Assembly (NCBI RefSeq): GCF_031846245.1
Contig: NZ_JAVRIC010000005.1
Coordinates: forward strand, 1-64,000
Source: Banduia mediterranea
GTDB taxonomy: Bacteria > Pseudomonadota > Gammaproteobacteria > Nevskiales > Nevskiaceae
DNA length: 64,000 nucleotides
Reading direction: 5' to 3'
Made by a program: the position numbers and the translations under genes. The notes beneath the pieces were generated by a model. The model was not told the origin of the DNA. It saw only the letters and a program-made list of their open reading frames with translations, and searched no databases. Position 1 is the stretch's first letter, and every line of letters begins with the position of its first letter. This document shows, piece after piece, positions 29,035 through 37,967 of the stretch.

Positions 29035-29472
29035 ATGTTCAAACGCATACTCGTCGTCTGCACCGGCAATATCTGTCGTAGCCCCATCGGCGAAGGTCTA
29101 CTCAAAGCACGGCTGGACGGTCGTGGAATCGAGGTGTTTTCGGCCGGCGTCGGCGCGCTGGTCGGGCACCCTGCCGATGCGCATGCCAGCGCGGTGATGC
29201 GCGAGCATGGCTACGATATCGACGCGCACCGCGCGCAACAGGCCACCCAGCCGATCCTGGCCCATTCCGACCTGATCCTGACGATGGACCAGACGCATTC
29301 GGATTGGCTGAACCAGCGCTATCCGCAGTTTCGCGGGCGGGTGCACAAGATGCTCAAGTGGCAGGCCAATGCCGATGTGGACGATCCGTATCGACGCCCG
29401 CGCGAAGCCTTTGAGCGCTCATTCAGTGAAATCGAATCGGGCGTGGACGACTGGGTCAAGCGCTTGGGGTAA
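29035..29472 (+). CDS. Low molecular weight protein-tyrosine phosphatase
   Basis: 145 residues. The active-site loop VCTGNICRS (Cys at about residue 9, C-x5-R) is at the N-terminus and the general acid lies in DDPYRRP near residue 118, both at the standard positions. Wzb/Etp-type enzymes of this size remove phosphate from tyrosine kinases controlling exopolysaccharide. No kinase or capsule gene is nearby, so the partner is unknown. The ATG at 29035 directly precedes the conserved FKRILVVCTG. Confidence 0.93.
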   Translation: MFKRILVVCTGNICRSPIGEGLLKARLDGRGIEVFSAGVGALVGHPADAHASAVMREHGYDIDAHRAQQATQPILAHSDLILTMDQTHSDWLNQRYPQFRGRVHKMLKWQANADVDDPYRRPREAFERSFSEIESGVDDWVKRLG

Positions 29473-29735
29473 GGGACCATGGCGTCCCGCGGCACGATAT
29501 TCGATCACTGAATTTGCTTAGATCGAAGGCGCCGCAAGGGCTGGAGCGGTGCGAGGATACGTTAGACTCGCGCCCGCTGCGGAACCGGTAGCGGGTCGAT
29601 ACGGTCGATCCACTCCGTCCGCACGAAGCATTACGCGTCCGCTTTGCTTGAAATGCTTCAGGGCGGATGATGCTCGTTTCGCCGCAAATCGACGCACCTC
29701 ATTTTCTTCAGACGATACGAACAGGTACTTGAGCG

Positions 29736-30512
29736 ATGGCTGCCCTTGGAACCGAACGCGTCCTCAGCGTTCGCCATTGGAATGACACTCTTTTCAGTTT
29801 CACCACGACGCGCGACCCGAGTCTGCGCTTCGAGAACGGCCAGTTCGTGATGATCGGCCTGCAGGTGGAACAGCGGCCGCTGCTGCGCGCCTACAGCATT
29901 GCCAGCGCGAACTATGAAGAGCATCTGGAATTCTTCAGCATCAAGGTGGCGAACGGTCCGCTGACATCGCGGCTGCAACATCTCAAGGAGGGCGACGAAA
30001 TCTTCGTCAGCAAGAAGCCCACCGGAACGTTGCTGTTGCATGACCTGCTGCCGGGCAAGCATCTGTACCTGCTGTCCACCGGGACCGGCCTTGCGCCATT
30101 CATGAGCCTGGTCAAGGACCCGGAGATGTACGAGCGTTTCGAGAAGATCGTGCTGGTGCACGGTGTGCGCCAGGTCAACGAGCTGGCGTATGAGGAATAC
30201 CTGTCCGAAACTCTGCCGAACGATGAAATTCTCGGCGAGTACGTGCGTGACAAGCTGATCTACTATCCGACCGTGACGCGCGAACCATTCCGCAACACCG
30301 GTCGCCTGACCCAGCTGATCGAAAGCGGCAAGCTGTTCGACGATATCGGCCTGCCTCGCCTCAAGCCGGAAACCGACCGCGCGATGCTGTGCGGCAGTCC
30401 GGCGATGCTGACCGATACCGCAGCCCTGCTCGACGCCCACGGCCTCAGGATTTCTCCGCATATCGGGGCGCCCGGTGACTACGTGATCGAGCGGGCCTTC
30501 GTCGAAAAGTAG
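29736..30512 (+). CDS. fpr: Ferredoxin-NADP reductase
   Basis: 258 residues, family length. RAYSIAS is the FAD-binding RxYS motif, STGTGLAPFMSL the NADP-binding motif, and the C-terminus ends ERAFVEK, as in the Azotobacter and Pseudomonas Fpr group that ends in a similar -V-E-K. It moves electrons between NADPH and ferredoxin or flavodoxin in the cytoplasm; it could also supply the desaturase in this window (inference). The 263 bases upstream show only a short palindrome after the phosphatase gene. Confidence 0.93.
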   Translation: MAALGTERVLSVRHWNDTLFSFTTTRDPSLRFENGQFVMIGLQVEQRPLLRAYSIASANYEEHLEFFSIKVANGPLTSRLQHLKEGDEIFVSKKPTGTLLLHDLLPGKHLYLLSTGTGLAPFMSLVKDPEMYERFEKIVLVHGVRQVNELAYEEYLSETLPNDEILGEYVRDKLIYYPTVTREPFRNTGRLTQLIESGKLFDDIGLPRLKPETDRAMLCGSPAMLTDTAALLDAHGLRISPHIGAPGDYVIERAFVEK

Positions 30513-30651
30513 GCCGGGCGCCCCTGTCGCCGGCCTGCCGCTACGGTACTGCCGCGCTGGGTGTAGAATTTGCAGTCGGCTTTGCGACGATCCGCGCGTC
30601 TGTACGGCAGTTCCCGCCGTGGCATGCGGCGTTGCCCGCACCGTTGCACAC

Positions 30652-32205
30652 ATGCTGCCCCCCAAGTCTTCAAGCGCCCGAATCATTGTCATTGGCGACC
30701 GCCCGGGATCGCGCCAATCCACGGTGAGAACGCTGAGTGCCTCCGGGCTCTCGGAGACCATCGAGGCGGCCGGAGTCGACGAAGCGATTTCGCAGCTGGC
30801 CGGCATCGATCTGATTGTTCTGGATGCCAATGCGTCCGAATACGCCGCGCTGGCGCAATGTCGTCAGCTCCGCGAGCACTGCGGGTCCGAACTACCGATA
30901 CTCAGCTTGGCCCCGGCCGGTTTGCGCGAGGCCTTGGACGCGGTTACCGACGTCTGTCTTGCGCAGCCGGTGGAGCCCGCCGTGCTGATTGCCGTCATCA
31001 GCACGCTGCTGCGCGCGCGGGCCGCGGAAACGGCCTTGAAGCCTTCGAAAAGAAATACGCAAGCGCCCCCGCAACAGGACGGAGACACCCGCACCGATTC
31101 CGAGAACGGACTGAAGGACGACATGCTGTCGGTGCTGTCACACGAGTTGCGTAACCCGCTGAATGCGATTTCGGGTTGGGTGCAGATCCTTGCTCAGGAT
31201 CGTTCGCCCGAGACGCTGCGCGAAGGGATCGCCGCGATCGGACGCAATACCCAGATCCAGATTGAACTGATTTCCGATCTGGTGGATGCCTCGCGCTCCC
31301 TGACCGGCAAGCTGGAACTCGATCTTCAATCCGTCGACCTGGGCTTCATCACCGAGCAGGCCGTCACGGCCCTGTATGCCGACGCCTCCGGACGACGGTT
31401 GACGTTGCGCGGCGCCGAGCTCTACACCTGCACGGTCCGTGGCGATCAGTCGCGTTTGCAACAGCTCGTACGCTCCTTGATCGGTCTCGGTATCCGGCAT
31501 GCGGCCGAAGGCGGCACGATTGGCCTCACGCTCGCGCAGGACGGCGATCTGGCGATGCTCTCGATCAGCATCGACCGCTGCGATATCGAACAGGCAGTGC
31601 TGGACGGTATTTTCAACGTGAGTGCCTCGAAACCGCGCCGGCGTCTCGACGGACCTGGCCTCAAGCTGTTGATGGCGAAGCGCCTGGCGGAGCTGCATGG
31701 TGGCGCGCTCAGTGCGACAAGGGATGCCGGCGGGGCGCTTCGATTCTCCTTGAGCGTGCCCAGTGAAGCGGATGCTGCGCCGGTCGATATCGATGCGCTC
31801 ACGGCGCAGGCGATGCAGGCTGAAGTCAGTCGCCTGGCCGGTATCGACGTGATGGTGGTCGATCCGGACACCGAATCGCGTCAGGCATTGCGCGACCTGT
31901 TGCGTTCGCTTGGCGCCAACATGATCGAATGTGCCAGTTCCGAGCGCGCGCTCAAGCTGCTGCGCGGTATGCACCCGTCCGTGATCATTCTCGCCGCAGG
32001 ACTTGCAGGGGATGATCTCGGCCGCTTCACGGCCGGGGCGCGACGCTATGGCGGTGTCGAACAGCCAATGATTGTCCTGCTGCCGAGCGATGCGGCGGCG
32101 ATGTCGGCATCAGCGTTGGACGGATTCCAGGCGCAGCTGCACCGGCCGGTCACGCGCGAGGCCTTGTGCTCGGCGGTCGAGTCGGTGGTGTCGGCGCGCC
32201 ACTGA
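30652..32205 (+). CDS. Receiver-kinase-receiver hybrid histidine kinase with lost key residues
   Basis: 517 residues. A receiver-like domain (about 1-125, Asp in IDLIVLDAN) precedes a HisKA H-box with the phospho-acceptor His164 (VLSHELRNPLNAISGW). The ATPase part (about 250-375) lacks the usual Asn of the N box (reads LIGLGIRHAAEGG) and the DxGxG box, though GPGLKLLMAKRL is present. A second receiver (about 395-517) has Ala-Ala where the phospho-Asp should be (VIILAAGLAG), and both receivers have lost the conserved Lys before Pro (AQP, HRP). There is no membrane segment, so it is cytoplasmic. Catalysis is probably impaired; a scaffold role is possible. Confidence 0.8.
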   Translation: MLPPKSSSARIIVIGDRPGSRQSTVRTLSASGLSETIEAAGVDEAISQLAGIDLIVLDANASEYAALAQCRQLREHCGSELPILSLAPAGLREALDAVTDVCLAQPVEPAVLIAVISTLLRARAAETALKPSKRNTQAPPQQDGDTRTDSENGLKDDMLSVLSHELRNPLNAISGWVQILAQDRSPETLREGIAAIGRNTQIQIELISDLVDASRSLTGKLELDLQSVDLGFITEQAVTALYADASGRRLTLRGAELYTCTVRGDQSRLQQLVRSLIGLGIRHAAEGGTIGLTLAQDGDLAMLSISIDRCDIEQAVLDGIFNVSASKPRRRLDGPGLKLLMAKRLAELHGGALSATRDAGGALRFSLSVPSEADAAPVDIDALTAQAMQAEVSRLAGIDVMVVDPDTESRQALRDLLRSLGANMIECASSERALKLLRGMHPSVIILAAGLAGDDLGRFTAGARRYGGVEQPMIVLLPSDAAAMSASALDGFQAQLHRPVTREALCSAVESVVSARH

Positions 32206-32225
32206 GCGCATGAACCGCGGTTCAC

Positions 32226-32254
32226 GAAAAAGCCCACCGTTTGAAGGTGGGCTT
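32226..32254 (-). terminator. Terminator of the DUF4399 gene
   Basis: The stem AAGCCCACC/GGTGGGCTT lies around a seven-base loop. On the minus strand it is followed by a T-run, 22 bases after the DUF4399 stop. It sits between convergent genes and may also slow transcripts from the kinase gene. Confidence 0.85.
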
Positions 32255-32276
32255 GGGGACCGACACGGGTAATCGC

Positions 32277-32801
32277 CTATTCGACCGCGTCGCCTTCGCT
32301 CACGGTGATCGTGATCGTGTCGGATTTGACCACCGGATCGGTCGGCTGATGTTTCCAGTCACCGAGGATCAGTTGCAGGGTGTGTTCGCCGGGCGTGAGT
32401 TCGATCTCGGTTTCGGTCTGTGCCTTGCCGAAGTGAACGACTTGATCGGTAGCCGGCAAGGGCCGGTCGGTGTCAATCTCCGGATCATCGATCAGCAGAT
32501 GATGGTGGCCGGAATTCGGCAACGGGTCGCCAGCGGGCACGATCTTCACGTGTTCCGCGCCAAACAGGATTTTCACCGGACTGCTTACGGTAGCGCCATC
32601 GGTGGGTTCCACGAAGTAGACCCGCGCATCGTCCGGAACCGGAGCGGGGGCGCTCATGGCCGGTTCGGTCGTCATCTCATGGGCAGCCGGCTCGGCGGGG
32701 GTCATTGCCTTCATGTCCTCTGCACTGTCAGCGGGTTCCTGATTGCAGCCGGCGGCCAGAGTCAGAACGAACAAGGGGACGGCGGCGTAGGCGAGACGCA
32801 T
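32277..32801 (-). CDS. DUF4399 lipoprotein
   Basis: 174 residues. The signal sequence ends in lipobox LAAGC, followed by a Met/Ala/Pro/Glu-rich linker to about residue 65. The folded part has VYFVEPTDGATVSSPV, HVKIVPAGD and the His triplet SGHHHLLID, diagnostic for DUF4399, and ends in strands LQLILGDWKH. Three clustered His suggest metal binding (inference). An AGGAG site about 7 bases upstream fixes the ATG at 32801. Confidence 0.87.
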   Translation of the reverse strand: MRLAYAAVPLFVLTLAAGCNQEPADSAEDMKAMTPAEPAAHEMTTEPAMSAPAPVPDDARVYFVEPTDGATVSSPVKILFGAEHVKIVPAGDPLPNSGHHHLLIDDPEIDTDRPLPATDQVVHFGKAQTETEIELTPGEHTLQLILGDWKHQPTDPVVKSDTITITVSEGDAVE

Positions 32802-33076
32802 GGCATGCTCCTGCTGCGTTGGGGGAGGCCGATTCTTCCACATGGCGAGCGCCGCGACCAACTCGCGCAAAACCGCTGTGCATTGTGGCCGGACCGCAAA
32901 ACGTGTACCGTGCGCGCCAGTTTGTCGCGGCGCGGTCCGGTTCGCGCCCGAGGTCCACCGGCCTTAGCCGCTTTTCCTCTTTCGCAAACCTGTCCGGCCT
33001 TCGCCGGATAATCCGAATCTCATGCGCCTGAACCGGTGCTTCCAGCGGAAGCCAGGCCGAACAGGATGCATACCAG

Positions 33077-34384
33077 ATGAATTTTTCTGAACTCGGCGTA
33101 GACGCCGCCCTTGCGCGTGCGGTCGCCGATCTCGGTTTTACCGTTCCCACGCCGATCCAGGCCCAGGCCATTCCCGTGGTGCTGAAAGGCGGTGATCTGC
33201 TCGCTGCCGCACAAACCGGCACCGGCAAGACCGCTGCCTTCATGTTGCCGCTGATGAGCCGGCTGATGCAGGGCAATTCGCGGCGCGAGCCGCGCGCCCT
33301 GGTGCTGACGCCGACGCGCGAGCTGGCCTCGCAGATCGCCGACGATGCCTCGGCCTACGGCCGCCATGCGCGGCTGCGCAACACCCTGATCTTTGGCGGC
33401 GTCAGCGCGCGTCCCCAGGAAGCAGCGCTGCGTCGTGGCGTCGATATCGTCATCGCCACCCCGGGGCGTCTGCTGGATCACGCTTCCACGCGCACCATCG
33501 ACCTGTCCCACGTCGAGATTCTGGTGCTGGACGAGGCCGACCGCATGCTCGACATGGGCTTCATCCGCGACATTCGGCGCATCCTTGCCTTGCTGCCGGC
33601 GAAGCGTCAGAACCTATTGTTCTCGGCGACGTTCTCGCCGGAGATTCGCGGTCTCGCGGGCAGCCTGCTGCATGCCCCGGCGACGGTGGATGTGGCGCCG
33701 CGCAACGCTACCGCCGAGCGCGTCGAACAGCGCATCTATCATTGCGACAAGTCGCGCAAGCAGCCGCTGCTGTCCTACCTGATCGGCAGCGGGAACTGGC
33801 GTCAGGTGCTGGTCTTCGCCCGCACCAAACACGGTGCCGACCGCCTCGCCAAGCAGCTCGAGCGTGACGGGCTGACGTCCGCCGCGATTCACGGCAACAA
33901 GTCACAGAACGCCCGCACACGGGCGCTGGCCGACTTCAAGGCGAACCGCGTACGGGTGCTGGTGGCCACCGACATTGCCGCGCGCGGCATCGACATCGTC
34001 GAACTGCCGCATGTGGTCAACTACGAGCTGCCGCATGTGCCGGAAGACTACGTGCATCGCATCGGTCGCACCGGTCGTAACGGCTGCGAGGGCGAAGCGA
34101 TCTCACTGGTGTCCGAGGACGAACGCGGGCAACTGCGCGATATCGAGCGGCTGCTCAAGCGCAGTCTGCCGGTGACCGAGCAGGCCGGCTTCACCTTGAG
34201 TCGTCCGCCTTCCGGAGAGGTTCGTCGCCCCGCAAAGACCCCTGCCAAACCCAATAATGCCCGCGCCGAGGACGGTAACAAGTCCGGCGCGCCGGGCCAG
34301 AAGCGCCGTCGGCGCCCCCGTCGTGACGGGCAGGCGCCGCACAGCGGCCACGCTCACCCTTCCAAGACCAAGGATCGCGCATGA
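33077..34384 (+). CDS. rhlE: DEAD-box RNA helicase, RhlE type
   Basis: 435 residues. Q motif [13 protein letters not shown], then [26 protein letters not shown] ([12 protein letters not shown]), SAT, ARGID and [10 protein letters not shown], followed by a basic Pro/Lys-rich tail. The block order and the [16 protein letters not shown] start fit RhlE, involved in rRNA maturation and RNA turnover. Its stop overlaps the start of the RRM gene by four bases (ATGA), so the helicase and RNA-binding protein are co-translated. Confidence 0.92.
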   Translation: MNFSELGVDAALARAVADLGFTVPTPIQAQAIPVVLKGGDLLAAAQTGTGKTAAFMLPLMSRLMQGNSRREPRALVLTPTRELASQIADDASAYGRHARLRNTLIFGGVSARPQEAALRRGVDIVIATPGRLLDHASTRTIDLSHVEILVLDEADRMLDMGFIRDIRRILALLPAKRQNLLFSATFSPEIRGLAGSLLHAPATVDVAPRNATAERVEQRIYHCDKSRKQPLLSYLIGSGNWRQVLVFARTKHGADRLAKQLERDGLTSAAIHGNKSQNARTRALADFKANRVRVLVATDIAARGIDIVELPHVVNYELPHVPEDYVHRIGRTGRNGCEGEAISLVSEDERGQLRDIERLLKRSLPVTEQAGFTLSRPPSGEVRRPAKTPAKPNNARAEDGNKSGAPGQKRRRRPRRDGQAPHSGHAHPSKTKDRA

Positions 34385-34650
34385 TTCGTATCTACGCAGG
34401 CGGCCTGCCGCCCGATATGACCGAGCAGGAACTTTCAGAGCTGTTTTCCGAACACGGCCGGGTACGCGAGCTGTCGCTGGCCCATGACGTCTTCACCGGC
34501 CGTTGCCGTGGCTTCGGCTTCGTGGCGATGGAAGGCCACCATGCGCGGGCCGCGATCACGGGCCTCAACGGGCGCGAAGTGCGCGGACACATCCTTCGCG
34601 TCAATCAGGAAAAGACCAAGCCGGGCGCACGCCGCGGCGGTCGTCGCTAG
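34381..34650 (+). CDS. RRM RNA-binding protein
   Basis: 89 residues forming one RRM. RNP2 is IYAGGL at the start, RNP1 is RGFGFVAM at about residues 42-49, and the tail is basic ([12 protein letters not shown]). This is the short bacterial RRM type often linked to cold shock. Overlap with rhlE in ATGA suggests the two act together on structured RNA (inference). Confidence 0.92.
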   Translation: MIRIYAGGLPPDMTEQELSELFSEHGRVRELSLAHDVFTGRCRGFGFVAMEGHHARAAITGLNGREVRGHILRVNQEKTKPGARRGGRR

Positions 34651-34697
34651 TTGATCTAGTCGTCCAACTGCCCGACCGCTACGGGTATTGCCAAAGA

Positions 34698-34815
34698 GTA
34701 TTTTTCTCCCTCTGGGAGAGGGTCGGGGTGAGGGCGCTTTCATGGCTCCCGCACTGGGCCCCAAGGCGAAAAGCGCCTTATCCCCAGCCTTTCTCCCGGA
34801 GGGAGAAGAGCGCCA
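34698..34815. repeat. Palindromic intergenic repeat between the RRM gene and rpiA
   Basis: The left arm TTTTCTCCCTCTGGGAGAGG is roughly the reverse complement of CTTTCTCCCGGAGGGAGAAG at the right, and each arm is itself a short palindrome. GGGTCGGGGTGAGGG and a pair GGCGCTTT/AAAGCGCC-like lie between. It lies in the gap between convergent genes. Similar CTCCC/GGGAG elements are common in proteobacterial intergenic DNA. It could serve as a transcription end for both genes. Confidence 0.65.
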
Positions 34816-34847
34816 TTTAAGCTCCTCGGTTCCTGCCGCCGACGCTC

Positions 34848-35510
34848 CTAGGCCCTTTCGATCCGGTCCACGCCGTCGGCGTGCCCAAGCAGGAGCACGT
34901 CGGCTCCGCGGTGGGCGAACAATCCCACGGTGACCACGCCGGCGATCTGGTTGATCGTGCTTTCCAGCGCGGGTGGGTCGGAAATCTGCAGGCCGTGAAC
35001 GTCCAGAATGTGGTTGCCGTTGTCGGTGACCACGCCCTCGCGCCATACCGGACGACTGCCGATTGCCGCCAGCTTCCGGGCCACCAGACGGCGGGCCATC
35101 GGGATCACTTCCACCGGCAGGGGAAAGGCGCCGAGCACATCGACGCGCTTTGAGCGGTCTGCAATGCAGATGAAGCGTTGGCTCGCGGCGGCCACGATCT
35201 TTTCGCGCGTCAGCGCGGCGCCGCCGCCCTTGATCAGGTTCAGGCCCGCGTCGGCTTCGTCGGCGCCGTCCACGTAGATCGAAATGCCATCGACCTCGTT
35301 GAGGTCGACCACCGGAATGCCGATAGCCTTGAGCCGTTCGGTGCTGGCGAGCGACGACGATATGGCGGCGGGAATCTCCGACTTGCGCGGGGCCAGTGCG
35401 TCAATGAAGAAATTGACGGTGGAACCGGTGCCGACACCCAATACCTCTCCCGGAACCAGATACTGCAGAGCCGACTCGGCGGCGAGACGTTTGGCAGAAT
35501 CCTGGGACAT
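34848..35510 (-). CDS. rpiA: Ribose-5-phosphate isomerase A
   Basis: 220 residues, the family length. [15 protein letters not shown], the DGADEAD catalytic region and [12 protein letters not shown] are the conserved RpiA blocks. It interconverts ribose 5-phosphate and ribulose 5-phosphate in the pentose phosphate pathway, supplying tkt and, through ribulose 5-phosphate, ribB, both elsewhere in this window. It is a single gene on the minus strand, followed on the same strand side by yggS. Confidence 0.96.
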   Translation of the reverse strand: MSQDSAKRLAAESALQYLVPGEVLGVGTGSTVNFFIDALAPRKSEIPAAISSSLASTERLKAIGIPVVDLNEVDGISIYVDGADEADAGLNLIKGGGAALTREKIVAAASQRFICIADRSKRVDVLGAFPLPVEVIPMARRLVARKLAAIGSRPVWREGVVTDNGNHILDVHGLQISDPPALESTINQIAGVVTVGLFAHRGADVLLLGHADGVDRIERA

Positions 35511-35562
35511 GGGCGGGCGCGGCGGAAGTGGTCGCTGAATCTACCGTGTTTTGTGGCGTTTC

Positions 35563-36276
35563 TCACCCGGAAACCGGTTTCGCCGGCCGCGTTCCGAACA
35601 AGGCGGTGCCGATACGTACGAGCGTCGCACCTTCGGCGATCGCCACTTCGAAGTCGCCGGACATGCCGGCGGACAGGGTGTCCAGTTCCAGGCCGCGTTC
35701 AATCAGCGATTCATACAGTTCACGCAGTCGCCGGTAAGGTCGCCGCGCGTCGCCCTCCGGCGCAACGCGCGCCGGAATCGTCATCAGTCCACGCAGCCGC
35801 AGTCCGGGCTGAGCGGCGACGAATTCGCACAGCGCGGCAGCATCGCCGGGTGCCACGCCGGACTTGCTGGCTTCGCCGTCGATGTTGACCTGCACGCATA
35901 CATTCAACGGCCCGAGCGACGCCGGACGCTGCTCGCCGAGGCGGCGTGCGATCCTGTCGCGGTCCACACCGTGAACCCAGTCGAAGCGGGACGCGATCTC
36001 GCGCGTCTTGTTGGACTGAACCGGCCCGGTGAAATGCCATTCCAGTCCGCAATCGGCGAGCGCGTCCATTTTCTTCACGGCTTCGGACAGATAGTTCTCA
36101 CCGAAGGCGCGTTGGCCGTTGCGCACAGCATCACGAATCGTTTCAACATCGAAGGTCTTGCTCATTGCGAGCAGCCGAACGGTTCCCGGTGCGCGCCCGG
36201 CGGCGGCACTTGCCTGCGCGATCCGGGCCCGGATTTGCGCAAGGTTTTCAGCGATGTGCGTTTTCTTGCCTGTCAT
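35563..36276 (-). CDS. yggS: YggS/PLPBP family PLP homeostasis protein
   Basis: 237 residues. The PLP-binding Lys lies in LLAMSKTF near residue 40; FGENYLSEA, WHFTGPVQSNK, VHGVDR, VQVNIDGEASKSG and LSAGMSGDFEVAIAEGATLVRIGTALFG complete the family pattern. It binds PLP without known catalysis and controls amino-acid and B6 homeostasis. I start at MTGKK (36276); the frame stays open far upstream only as the antisense of pilT. It is divergent from pilT, the arrangement known from Pseudomonas and Xanthomonas. Confidence 0.95.
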   Translation of the reverse strand: MTGKKTHIAENLAQIRARIAQASAAAGRAPGTVRLLAMSKTFDVETIRDAVRNGQRAFGENYLSEAVKKMDALADCGLEWHFTGPVQSNKTREIASRFDWVHGVDRDRIARRLGEQRPASLGPLNVCVQVNIDGEASKSGVAPGDAAALCEFVAAQPGLRLRGLMTIPARVAPEGDARRPYRRLRELYESLIERGLELDTLSAGMSGDFEVAIAEGATLVRIGTALFGTRPAKPVSG

Positions 36277-36333
36277 CGGGTTTGCCGATAGTGTTCGAGC
36301 GTTCGGGGAGCCGCAATCAACTGGGGAGTGTTC

Positions 36334-37368
36334 ATGGATATCGCGCAGCTCTTGAGCTTTGCCGTCAAGCAAGGCGCATCCGATTTGCACCTGTCGGCCG
36401 GGGTCGAGCCGATGATTCGTGTCGACGGCGACGTCAAGCGCATCAACCTGCCGCCGATGGAGCACAAACAGGTGCACGGCATGATCTACGACATCATGAA
36501 CGACAAGCAGCGCAAGGACTACGACGAGTTCTTCGAGACCGACTTTTCGTTCGAGATTCCGGGGCTTGCCCGTTTCCGCGTCAATGCCTTCACCCAGGCG
36601 CGCGGCGCCGGCGCGGTGTTTCGCACGATCCCCAGCAAGATCATGTCGCTGGAAGATCTCAAGTGTCCGCCGATCTTCAAGGACATCGCCAAGTTCCCGC
36701 GTGGCGTGGTGCTGGTCACCGGCCCGACCGGCTCGGGCAAGTCGACCACGCTGGCGGCGATCGTCGACCACATCAACGAAAACGACTACGGGCACATCCT
36801 CACGATCGAGGACCCGATCGAATTCGTGCACCAGTCCAAGAAGTGTCTGATCAACCAGCGGGAGGTGCATCGCGATACGCTCGGTTTCAATGAAGCGCTG
36901 CGTTCGGCGCTGCGCGAGGATCCGGATGTCGTTCTGGTCGGCGAAATGCGTGATCTGGAGACGATCCGTTTGGCGCTGACCGCCGCCGAAACCGGGCATC
37001 TGGTGTTCGGCACCCTGCACACCAGTTCCGCCGCCAAGACCGTTGATCGCGTGGTCGATGTGTTTCCGGCGGCCGAGAAGGACATGGTTCGCGCGATGCT
37101 GTCCGAATCGCTGCGCGCGGTGATCTCGCAGACCCTGCTCAAGAAAACCGGCGGCGGCCGCGTGGCGGCCCATGAGATCATGCTGGGCACCCCGGCGATC
37201 CGGAACCTGATCCGCGAAAACAAGATCGCGCAGATGTACTCGGCGATCCAGACCGGCGGCAAGGACGGCATGCAGACGCTCGACCAATGCCTCAAGGACA
37301 TGGTCAAGCGCGGCCAGGTGTCCACCGCCGAAGCGCGCCTGCGCGCCATGAACAAGCACGACTTCTGA
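36334..37368 (+). CDS. pilT: Type IV pilus retraction ATPase PilT
   Basis: 344 residues. MDIAQLLSFAVKQGASDLHLSAG is the PilT N-terminus, GPTGSGKST the Walker A, and DVVLVGEMRDLETI the Walker B. The His box lies in ETGHLVFGTLHT, and AIRNLIRENK is the retraction-specific C-terminal motif. It powers pilus retraction. ATG 36334 follows GGGGAG by 5 bases, better than the in-frame GTG at 36328. The thioredoxin gene starts within its stop (TGATG). Confidence 0.96.
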   Translation: MDIAQLLSFAVKQGASDLHLSAGVEPMIRVDGDVKRINLPPMEHKQVHGMIYDIMNDKQRKDYDEFFETDFSFEIPGLARFRVNAFTQARGAGAVFRTIPSKIMSLEDLKCPPIFKDIAKFPRGVVLVTGPTGSGKSTTLAAIVDHINENDYGHILTIEDPIEFVHQSKKCLINQREVHRDTLGFNEALRSALREDPDVVLVGEMRDLETIRLALTAAETGHLVFGTLHTSSAAKTVDRVVDVFPAAEKDMVRAMLSESLRAVISQTLLKKTGGGRVAAHEIMLGTPAIRNLIRENKIAQMYSAIQTGGKDGMQTLDQCLKDMVKRGQVSTAEARLRAMNKHDF

Positions 37369-37940
37369 TGTCCGCCCCTCGCGGAACTGGCCTCGCGGGG
37401 CGCCGCATTTCGGCAATAGTGCTGGGGGCGCTTATGCTATGGACCAGTGTCGCCGTGTCGGGGGAACTCCCGAAAGTCGGAGATGTCCCGCCGAATGTCT
37501 TCGGCAAGGACCAGCGCCGTGTACGCGTGGATCTCGAAGCCTTGAAAGGCGAGGTCGTGGTGCTGACGTTCTGGGCCTCTTGGTGCGGCCCCTGCATGAA
37601 GGAAATGCAGATGCTGTCGCAGCTCAAGGCGCTGGCGGACAAGAAGAACGCCAGCCTGGAGATCATCGCGGTCAATTTCCACGAATCGCATGAGCGCTAT
37701 CGGCAGATACAGAAGCTGCTCAAGGACCTGCCGATTCGAGTCGTCGAGGACCGATACGCGCGCGCATCGCAGACCTATGGCATCAAGGGGATTCCCAACA
37801 TGTGGCTGATCGGTCGTGATGGCGTGATCGCGGGCCACCATGTCGGCTACTCGGAAGCGCAGCTCAATGATCTGCTGGCGGAGATCAGCGCGCTGATGTC
37901 GGCGCCGGCGCAAGTCGCCACGCTGGCCCAGCCGCGCTGA
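37368..37940 (+). CDS. TlpA-like periplasmic thioredoxin
   Basis: 190 residues. A signal anchor lies at about 18-36 (ISAIVLGALMLWTSVAV). The thioredoxin fold has active site WASWCGPCMKE at about residues 76-86 and the cis-Pro in KGIPNMW. It is probably a membrane-tethered disulphide reductase or oxidase in the periplasm. It overlaps the pilT stop by one base and precedes pilU by 27 bases, so it is co-expressed with the retraction ATPases and may act on pilus or cytochrome disulphides (inference). Confidence 0.9.
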   Translation: MSAPRGTGLAGRRISAIVLGALMLWTSVAVSGELPKVGDVPPNVFGKDQRRVRVDLEALKGEVVVLTFWASWCGPCMKEMQMLSQLKALADKKNASLEIIAVNFHESHERYRQIQKLLKDLPIRVVEDRYARASQTYGIKGIPNMWLIGRDGVIAGHHVGYSEAQLNDLLAEISALMSAPAQVATLAQPR

Positions 37941-37967
37941 GCTGCGCATCGCACTGACGAGGCACCG

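Noticed and set aside
29472-29490. GGGACCATGGCGTCCC palindrome after the phosphatase gene as a terminator
   Set aside because: There is no T-run, and the near-palindrome is short; it could be chance.
36276-37416. Extended N-terminus for yggS overlapping pilT antisense
   Set aside because: The conserved YggS N-terminus begins at 36276; the added stretch is the reverse of the well-supported pilT gene.
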